Positions 41,962 through 46,564 of a stretch of 46,564 bases of DNA are shown here, in pieces. The notes below the pieces were generated by a model that was not told the origin of the DNA, did no database searches, and saw nothing but the letters and a program-made list of their open reading frames with translations. The stretch's first letter is position 1, and each line of letters begins with the position of its first letter. Position numbers and translations under genes: made by a program. Source of the stretch: JBEKYD01 sp052325345 (GTDB lineage Bacteria; Acidobacteriota; Terriglobia; Bryobacterales; Bryobacteraceae); the NCBI GenBank assembly GCA_052325345.1, contig JBKQVG010000007.1:1-46564 (forward strand), given 5' to 3'.

Positions 41962-42713
41962 AAGCAGCCATCCTCACCGACACCACCAAATGCATCGGAT
42001 GCCACGAGTGCGAGTCCGCCTGCAAAAGAGAAAACCACCTTTCGCCAGACATTCCCCGAAGCTGGGACCGTGACGACGGGCTCTCCGCACGGAACTGGAC
42101 TTCCATTGTGGAAGGCCCCGGCCACGCCTCTGTCCGCAAGCAGTGCCGTCACTGCCTGGAGCCGGCCTGCGCGTCCGCATGTCCGGTGGGCGCCCTCCAC
42201 AAAACCGCCACCGGCCCCGTCATTTATGACGACAGCAAGTGCATGGGGTGCCGCTACTGCATGATGGCCTGCCCCTATGGCATCCCCCGCTACGATTGGG
42301 ACGCGGCGGTCCCCTACGTGCGCAAATGCATCTTCTGTTATGAGCAGCGGCTCTCCCATGGCCGGCAACCCGCCTGCACCGAGTCCTGTCCCACCAAGGC
42401 TACCGTCTTCGGCGACCGGGACGACCTCATCGGCGAAGCCCACCAGCGCATCGCGGAGAACCCCGGCAAATACCTGTCGAAGGTGTGGGGCGAACGGGAG
42501 GCCGGGGGCGCTTCCGTTCTGCTGATCTCCAATGTCGATCTTTCCTTCATCACCGAGGGCCGTCCCCTGGGCGCCCAGCCCTTGCCCCAGACTACCGCCA
42601 ACGCCATGCACGCCGTCCCCTTCGCCTTTACCGGCGTGGTGGCCGCCATGGCCGGCCTGAGCTGGATCATCGGCCGGCGCATGGAGAGGCAGAAGGACAA
42701 GTCCGATGAGTAG
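41958..42713 (+). CDS. HmcB/DsrO-like ferredoxin subunit with C-terminal membrane helix
   Basis: A 251-residue protein with four iron-sulfur motifs: CIGCHECESACKREN, CRHCLEPACASACP, CMGCRYCMMACPYG and CIFCYEQRLSHGRQPACTESCP. The C-terminus has one membrane helix (AVPFAFTGVVAAMAGLSWII) followed by basic residues. This is the HmcB/HybA type, the partner of NrfD-family subunits. Unlike HybA or DsrO, it has no twin-arginine or Sec signal at the N-terminus, which begins MKAAILTDTTKC. The side of the membrane is therefore unclear. The start overlaps the cytochrome b gene as ATGA, and the end overlaps the next gene by 8 nt. Confidence 0.82.
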   Translation: MKAAILTDTTKCIGCHECESACKRENHLSPDIPRSWDRDDGLSARNWTSIVEGPGHASVRKQCRHCLEPACASACPVGALHKTATGPVIYDDSKCMGCRYCMMACPYGIPRYDWDAAVPYVRKCIFCYEQRLSHGRQPACTESCPTKATVFGDRDDLIGEAHQRIAENPGKYLSKVWGEREAGGASVLLISNVDLSFITEGRPLGAQPLPQTTANAMHAVPFAFTGVVAAMAGLSWIIGRRMERQKDKSDE

Positions 42714-44559
42714 GGTACGCAAGCTGAAACTGGCGCTCTGGATGGTCACTGGCGTGGCCATGGCCGTGGCAGTCGCGCGTTTTCTCTATGGGCTGGGAGC
42801 GACAACCCATCTCTCCGACGCCAACCCATGGGGCCTTTGGGTCGGCTTTGATGTCATGAGCGGCGTGGCACTCGCGGCCGGCGGCTTCATCGTCACCGCA
42901 ACCGTCTATGTTTTCAGGCTGGAGCGCTTTCACGCCGTGGTTCGACCGGCGGTGCTGACGGCCTTTCTCGGCTACCTGGCGGTTGCCGTCGGCTTGTTGT
43001 TCGACCTCGGTCTGCCATGGAACATCTGGCACATGATCGTGTTCTGGAATCCGCACTCGCCTTTGTTCGAGGTCGGCTGGTGCGTCATGCTCTATCTCAC
43101 TGTCCTGGCACTGGAGTTCTTCCCGGTGCCGGCCGAAGAGTTCGGAACGCTGGCCGGCATCCGGCGGTTCCTTGTCAGGCTGAGGATGCCTTTGGTCGTC
43201 ATCGGCATCGGACTTTCAAGCCTGCATCAGTCTTCGCTGGGATCGCTGTTCCTGATCATGCCTTATCGGCTCCACCCGCTCTGGTATTCTCCGCTCCTGC
43301 CCATCATGTTTCTAGTGTCCGCCATAGGCCTCGGGCTGCTGATGGTTATCTTCGAAAGCAATGTCACCGCCTTTCTGTACCATCGAAAGCCCGAAACGGA
43401 GGTGCTGGCAGGACTGGGAAGCGCCGCCCGCTGGGTGCTCGCCGGGTATCTGATCCTTCGCTTCGGCGATCTGCTCGCGCGCCGTCAGGGGCAGCTGCTG
43501 TTTGCCTCGGGATGGCGCACCGGGCTCTTCTGGTTTGAAGTGGTGGTCATGGCGGCGGCGCCAGCCGCCCTTTTGTTCCTGCCCGCCGCCAGACGCTCCC
43601 GCGCGATCCAGTGGACGGCCGCCAGCCTCGGCGTTTTCGGTGTCGTTCTGAACCGGCTCGACGTCGGTGGTCTCGCTCAGATCAGGCCGCCTGGCATGTT
43701 CTATCTCCCGAGCTGGACCGAAATTGCCGTTAGCGCCGGGATTGTCGCCGCCGCGATTTTGCTCTTCCTCTTCATGATTGAGCGGTTCAGGATATGGGAG
43801 CAGCGTCCCGCGGACCCGGATGCCGACCCGCTAAAACTCCCTGAGTTCAACCCGGTGGATTCGACCTGGCTGGGTGTCCCCGCCATTGCCGCGCGCACCA
43901 CGTATTCGCTTGGATTTGTATTTGCCGCGGCCGCCGGTTTTGCTTTCCTGGGCAACCTCCCGGCCAAGAGCCGCGGCGCCGAGCCCGCGCCCGTGCAGCA
44001 GGCCCGCGGCGGCGACAAGCTGTGGATCGACGGCAATCTGGATGGCCGCGGCGTCCTGTTCCCGCACGAGGAACATGAGAAACGGGAAGGCGGCAACGCT
44101 TCGTGCGTGAAGTGCCATCACATGAATTTCCCGCGCGACCTGAACTCGGCCTGCGCGCGCTGTCACCGCGACATGTATCAGCCGACCGACGCGTTCCGGC
44201 ACGACTGGCACGCCTCGCCGGAGGGGGGCCGCTTATCCTGCGCTCAGTGTCATCCCCTCGGGCAGACACGCGTCGCGTCCACCGCCGTCCGCTGCGATCG
44301 CTGCCATAAGAACCTCGTGCCCGCGGGCTCCACCATCGCGGTCAAGACCTACGCCGCTTGCAGCTATGCCGACGCCATGCACCGTCTCTGTATCGGTTGT
44401 CACGTACAGAAAGCGCGCGAAAAGAACAAGCCCGAGATGACACGTTGCGCCTGGTGTCACAAAGAGACCCACGATGTGGTGGACGCCCCGGGCGTTCCGC
44501 GGCCGGAGGATTTCGTCGGCAGGAACGTGGTGCTCCCGGCGCCGGTCAAGTCCCAGTAA
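42706..44559 (+). CDS. NrfD/HmcC-type membrane subunit fused to a hexaheme cytochrome c domain
   Basis: A 617-residue fusion. Residues about 1-380 form an NrfD/HybB/HmcC-type quinone-interacting domain with about ten helices (FYLPSWTEIAVS is family-typical). A further helix at about 405-425 (YSLGFVFAAAAGFAFLG) crosses the membrane again. Residues about 440-617 hold six CxxCH heme sites starting at residues 467, 483, 512, 530, 562 and 581, with extra histidines for axial ligation (HEEHEK, HHMNF, HDWH). In Hmc the NrfD-type protein and the cytochrome are separate subunits, so one polypeptide here joins quinone site and periplasmic cytochrome. The gene ends 2 nt from a convergent tRNA. Confidence 0.85.
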   Translation: MSRVRKLKLALWMVTGVAMAVAVARFLYGLGATTHLSDANPWGLWVGFDVMSGVALAAGGFIVTATVYVFRLERFHAVVRPAVLTAFLGYLAVAVGLLFDLGLPWNIWHMIVFWNPHSPLFEVGWCVMLYLTVLALEFFPVPAEEFGTLAGIRRFLVRLRMPLVVIGIGLSSLHQSSLGSLFLIMPYRLHPLWYSPLLPIMFLVSAIGLGLLMVIFESNVTAFLYHRKPETEVLAGLGSAARWVLAGYLILRFGDLLARRQGQLLFASGWRTGLFWFEVVVMAAAPAALLFLPAARRSRAIQWTAASLGVFGVVLNRLDVGGLAQIRPPGMFYLPSWTEIAVSAGIVAAAILLFLFMIERFRIWEQRPADPDADPLKLPEFNPVDSTWLGVPAIAARTTYSLGFVFAAAAGFAFLGNLPAKSRGAEPAPVQQARGGDKLWIDGNLDGRGVLFPHEEHEKREGGNASCVKCHHMNFPRDLNSACARCHRDMYQPTDAFRHDWHASPEGGRLSCAQCHPLGQTRVASTAVRCDRCHKNLVPAGSTIAVKTYAACSYADAMHRLCIGCHVQKAREKNKPEMTRCAWCHKETHDVVDAPGVPRPEDFVGRNVVLPAPVKSQ

Positions 44560-44561
44560 GC

Positions 44562-44652
44562 TGGCGGAACGGGTGAGATTCGAACTCACGATACCCTTTA
44601 GAGGTATGGCGGTTTTCAAGACCGCTGCCTTCAACCGCTCGGCCACCGTTCC
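44562..44652 (-). tRNA. tRNA-Ser(UGA)
   Basis: The minus strand gives a 91-nt class II tRNA. The acceptor stem GGAACGG pairs with CCGTTCC, followed by discriminator G and an encoded CCA. The D-arm contains GGCCGAGCGGTTGAAGGC, the anticodon loop CTTGAAA contains TGA, there is a long variable arm, and the T-arm has GTTCGAATC. All are typical of bacterial tRNA-Ser. Confidence 0.96.
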
Positions 44653-44690
44653 GCTATATGCCCATTGTACGCCAGCGGGCGGGGTGCTTC

Positions 44691-45050
44691 CTATCGCGCC
44701 AGCAGCAGTATGCCGGCCAGCACCAGCAGGTTGCCGGCGGCGCGGCGCCCTCCAATGCGCTCTTTCAATACCAGGCGCGCCAGCACGGTTTCGAGAAGAA
44801 AGCTTCCGGCCGATGCGGGCACGGCGAAACTCAGCGGCGCGCTTTGCACCAGCGCCATGAAGGCGAAGAACGAGACCGCCAGAAAGACGATCGAAAGAAT
44901 CAGGTAGCGGCGCGCCGCGATGATCCGCACCAGGCGCACCAACCCGCGCGCGCCCACCGATTGCGCCCCGGCCTGCTTTAGCTCGTGGCTCTGCAGCAGG
45001 TCGCTCACCACCGTCGCCACAATATTAATCCCGACCAGCACCCACTTCAT
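44691..45050 (-). CDS. EamA/SMR-like small membrane transporter subunit 2
   Basis: A 119-residue protein with four hydrophobic helices. It starts with MKWVLVGINIVATVVSDLLQS, and the last helices include LLETVLARLVLKERIGGRR and a final LLVLAGILLLAR. This is half of a typical ten-helix DMT transporter. The start overlaps the previous gene as ATGA, and together they make a two-subunit transporter similar in plan to ArnE/ArnF or paired SMR proteins. The substrate is unknown and there is no clear link to sulfur genes. Confidence 0.72.
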   Translation of the reverse strand: MKWVLVGINIVATVVSDLLQSHELKQAGAQSVGARGLVRLVRIIAARRYLILSIVFLAVSFFAFMALVQSAPLSFAVPASAGSFLLETVLARLVLKERIGGRRAAGNLLVLAGILLLAR

Positions 45051-45481
45051 TTCGACAACTCCGCGGCCTGCGTCTGGACGGGCTCGGGGGTGGTGCTGCG
45101 CGGCGTAGTGCCGACCAGGGCGGTGCCGGCGAAGATCAGCGCGGTGGCGAGCCAATGCTGCGCCGAGACCTGCTCCTTCAGAAAGAACCAGCCCAGCACG
45201 GCCGCGAGCGGATAGCCCACCGCGGTGGTGGGCAGCACGAAGCTCAGGTCCGCCACGCTGAGCAGCGCCATGCGGGTGAACAGGGAAAGAATCAGCAATG
45301 CGATGCCCGCCGCCACAAAGGGATCGAGCATCGAGAACAGGTAGGCCGCGGCATGGATCGATAGAGTCTCCGGCAGACGCTTGGTGCCCCAGGCCAGCGC
45401 CAGGTTGCCGAAACTCCGCAGACCGACAAAGAGCAAGACCAGAAAATAAGTACGAAAAAGATGTTCGCGGCGAAGGTTCAC
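45047..45481 (-). CDS. EamA/SMR-like small membrane transporter subunit 1
   Basis: A 144-residue protein with four hydrophobic helices and the GYPLAAVLGWFFLKEQVSAQHWLATALIFAGTALVG segment that is characteristic of EamA/DMT proteins. The start is a GTG at 45481 without a convincing ribosome site. No in-frame ATG near it is better. The end overlaps the second subunit gene. It forms the upstream half of the transporter pair. Confidence 0.68.
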   Translation of the reverse strand: MNLRREHLFRTYFLVLLFVGLRSFGNLALAWGTKRLPETLSIHAAAYLFSMLDPFVAAGIALLILSLFTRMALLSVADLSFVLPTTAVGYPLAAVLGWFFLKEQVSAQHWLATALIFAGTALVGTTPRSTTPEPVQTQAAELSK

Positions 45482-45685
45482 GTCCCATTTTAACGAAAAG
45501 AGCCTTCGGCACCGCTGGCACGGACCTTATTCATGTGCGAGAACCGGAATGCTTTTCCGCGCCAACACGCGGCAGAATGGGTTCGTTGGGGCTGCCGGCT
45601 TGCCTACTAACCGGTCCTACGCGGCTTTCGGAACGAGTGAGCGCGGGGCCTGTGGCGGCTGGGTGGGAGTGGAGCGAACGTTACG
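45482..45685. other. intergenic stretch without recognisable gene
   Basis: About 200 bp separate the TIR gene end from the transporter start, both on the minus strand. A plus-strand frame of about 80 codons crosses it but runs antisense into the TIR gene and has no ribosome site. I see no tRNA, no clear terminator and no insertion sequence end. Confidence 0.5.
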
Positions 45686-46270
45686 TCACGCGGCGGAGGG
45701 GCGGAAACGGGCGTCCCACCGGCGGCGGGCTTCGGCGCGAAGCATGGCGGTGAGGCGGTGCAGGGTGGCCTGCCAGTCCGGGAACAGGTCGATGTAGTGA
45801 TATTGGCGCGCCACGGTGCGCGGCACGCGGCAGGCGTCCAGACGCAAGGGGACGATGTAGATGTCGTCCAGCGGAAGGCTGTGGGCGCAATCCAGGGCGT
45901 AGCGGATTTCGGCCTGGAAGCCGCCGCGCTTCACCACGGCGCGTTGCGAAAAGCAGGCCAGGAAGAATTCGGCGTTCTGAATCGCCATTTCGATGGCGCG
46001 CGGCCAGTTCTGGCCCGGCAGGAGCATGCGGACGTCGATCCAGGGGCGGAAACCGGCTTCGCGCAGGGTATCGTGCAGCCGCAGCGCCACCTCGAGGTCT
46101 TCCTTGGCGTAAGCGATGAAGACGGAGGGGCCGCGGCAGTCTTCAAAACGGAAACCGCAAGCCGGATCGGGGTAAAACACGCCTAACCCTTCCACTTCCA
46201 CGGATTTGCCGCCAGCCAGAGCCTCGGTGACCACTTGCGCCAATTCGGCGAACAGGGAGGAATCAGGCAC
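45686..46270 (-). CDS. TIR-domain protein with N-terminal HU-like segment
   Basis: A 194-residue protein. Residues about 1-45 (LAQVVTEALAGGKSVEVEGLGVFYPDP) match the central part of an HU/IHF fold. Residues about 48-170 are a TIR domain (PSVFIAYAKEDLEVALRLHDTLREAG, then FRPWIDVRMLLPGQNW and AIEMAIQNAEFFLACFS). A glutamate in AIEMA is a candidate for the NAD-cleaving position. TIR proteins in bacteria often act in antiphage defence as NADases or signal-making enzymes. The start is a GTG overlapping the upstream HU-like gene by 8 nt. Linking a TIR domain to an HU-type segment is not a family I can name. Confidence 0.72.
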   Translation of the reverse strand: MPDSSLFAELAQVVTEALAGGKSVEVEGLGVFYPDPACGFRFEDCRGPSVFIAYAKEDLEVALRLHDTLREAGFRPWIDVRMLLPGQNWPRAIEMAIQNAEFFLACFSQRAVVKRGGFQAEIRYALDCAHSLPLDDIYIVPLRLDACRVPRTVARQYHYIDLFPDWQATLHRLTAMLRAEARRRWDARFRPSAA

Positions 46271-46481
46271 GCGGTTCGCCCCGGCGCCGCCGTTCCGGCT
46301 GCAGCACGATGCGGCCGTCGCGCGAGATCAGGAAGCGCCCCAGCCCGGGCAGGCGCGCTTCCTTACCGTGGCGCAGGTCTTGCAATAGGCCATGAACCAG
46401 GCGGTCGAGCCGGTCGGCGGCCTGGCTGGTGCTCTCGCCCGAGCCGCGTGCCATGCGCCGGGCGATATCCGGCTTCTTCAT
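46263..46481 (-). CDS. small HU/IHF-family DNA-binding protein
   Basis: A 72-residue protein starting MKKPDIARRMARGSGEST, the usual HU/IHF N-terminus with lysine, Asp-Ile and Arg-Met-Ala. It is followed by a helix (AADRLDRLVHGLLQDLRHG) and the ARLPGLGRFLISRDGR strand pair. It is shorter than HU (about 90 residues) because most of the DNA-gripping arm is missing. The gene overlaps the TIR gene, whose N-terminus repeats the same HU-like core, so the two products could pair. The ribosome site is weak. An in-frame upstream Met is less likely. Confidence 0.68.
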   Translation of the reverse strand: MKKPDIARRMARGSGESTSQAADRLDRLVHGLLQDLRHGKEARLPGLGRFLISRDGRIVLQPERRRRGEPRA

Positions 46482-46564
46482 ACCGTCTTCAAGGTAGCAG
46501 GAGGGGGCGTGAAAAGGCGGTGCTGAAGGGCTCGGTGGAGATCGTTTAAGCGATAGCAAATAAA

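Noticed and set aside
45549..45797. Plus-strand 82-codon frame between the transporter and TIR genes
   Set aside because: No ribosome site, part antisense to the TIR gene, and no family similarity.

Overview
The window is a high-GC chromosomal segment that encodes nearly the whole dissimilatory sulfur pathway: sat, aprBA, qmoABC, dsrAB, dsrC, dsrTMKJOP, dsrL, dsrD and dsrN. Gene content and order are not those of the classical Desulfobacterota. The combination of dsrD/dsrN/qmoABC (reductive set) with dsrL (common in sulfur oxidisers), the very long co-directional cluster, and the high-GC style of the surrounding genes suggest an uncultivated sulfur-metabolising Acidobacteriota (Bryobacterales/Solibacter-like). 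This lineage call is inference from gene content, not from a marker gene.

Layout. (1) 1-1740, plus strand: a SuyAB-type sulfolactate sulfo-lyase (UxaA superfamily) behind a strong promoter, divergent from a gene cut by the window edge. (2) 1842-22723, minus strand: one run of 22 genes with gaps of 0-56 nt or short overlaps. In transcription order these are a MarR-type regulator with a C-terminal Cys cluster, aprB, aprA, a Zn-ribbon protein, a YkgJ-type Cys-cluster protein, qmoA, qmoB, qmoC, dsrA, dsrB, a ferritin-like protein, dsrL, dsrC, dsrT, dsrM, dsrK, dsrJ, dsrO, dsrP, a 50-residue protein, an unknown 174-residue protein, a TauE/SafE permease and its DUF1634 partner. (3) 23047-24744, minus: an uroporphyrinogen-III methyltransferase (for siroheme) fused to an O-methyltransferase-like domain. 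(4) 24845-33000: two cytidylate-kinase-like proteins around citrate synthase, a protein of DUF202-like heptad repeats, a second TauE/SafE permease, a TIGR02186 membrane protein and an OprP-type porin. Two of these genes share an almost identical promoter plus hairpin leader. (5) 33004-39660: a PEP/pyruvate-binding protein, dsrD, dsrN, a helix-turn-helix/two-CW/receiver regulator, and sat with its own promoter. (6) 39763-44559: an Hmc/Tmc-like membrane electron-transfer operon whose last gene fuses an NrfD-type subunit to a six-heme cytochrome c. (7) 44562-46564: tRNA-Ser(UGA), a pair of four-helix DMT transporters, and a TIR/HU two-gene unit.

How it fits together. Sat activates sulfate, AprBA with QmoABC reduces APS to sulfite, DsrAB (siroheme supplied via the CobA-type enzyme and DsrN amidation, activity aided by DsrD) reduces sulfite onto DsrC as a trisulfide, and DsrMKJOP reduces DsrC with membrane electrons. 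SuyAB could deliver sulfite directly from sulfolactate, bypassing ATP-dependent activation. DsrL would couple DsrAB to NAD(P)H, and the Hmc/Tmc-like complex gives a second route between periplasm, quinone and cytoplasm. The best candidates for something undescribed are the shared promoter-hairpin regulon in the kinase/TauE module, the redox-type MarR with a palindrome over its own promoter, the NrfD-cytochrome fusion, the CobA-methyltransferase fusion, and the TIR/HU pair.
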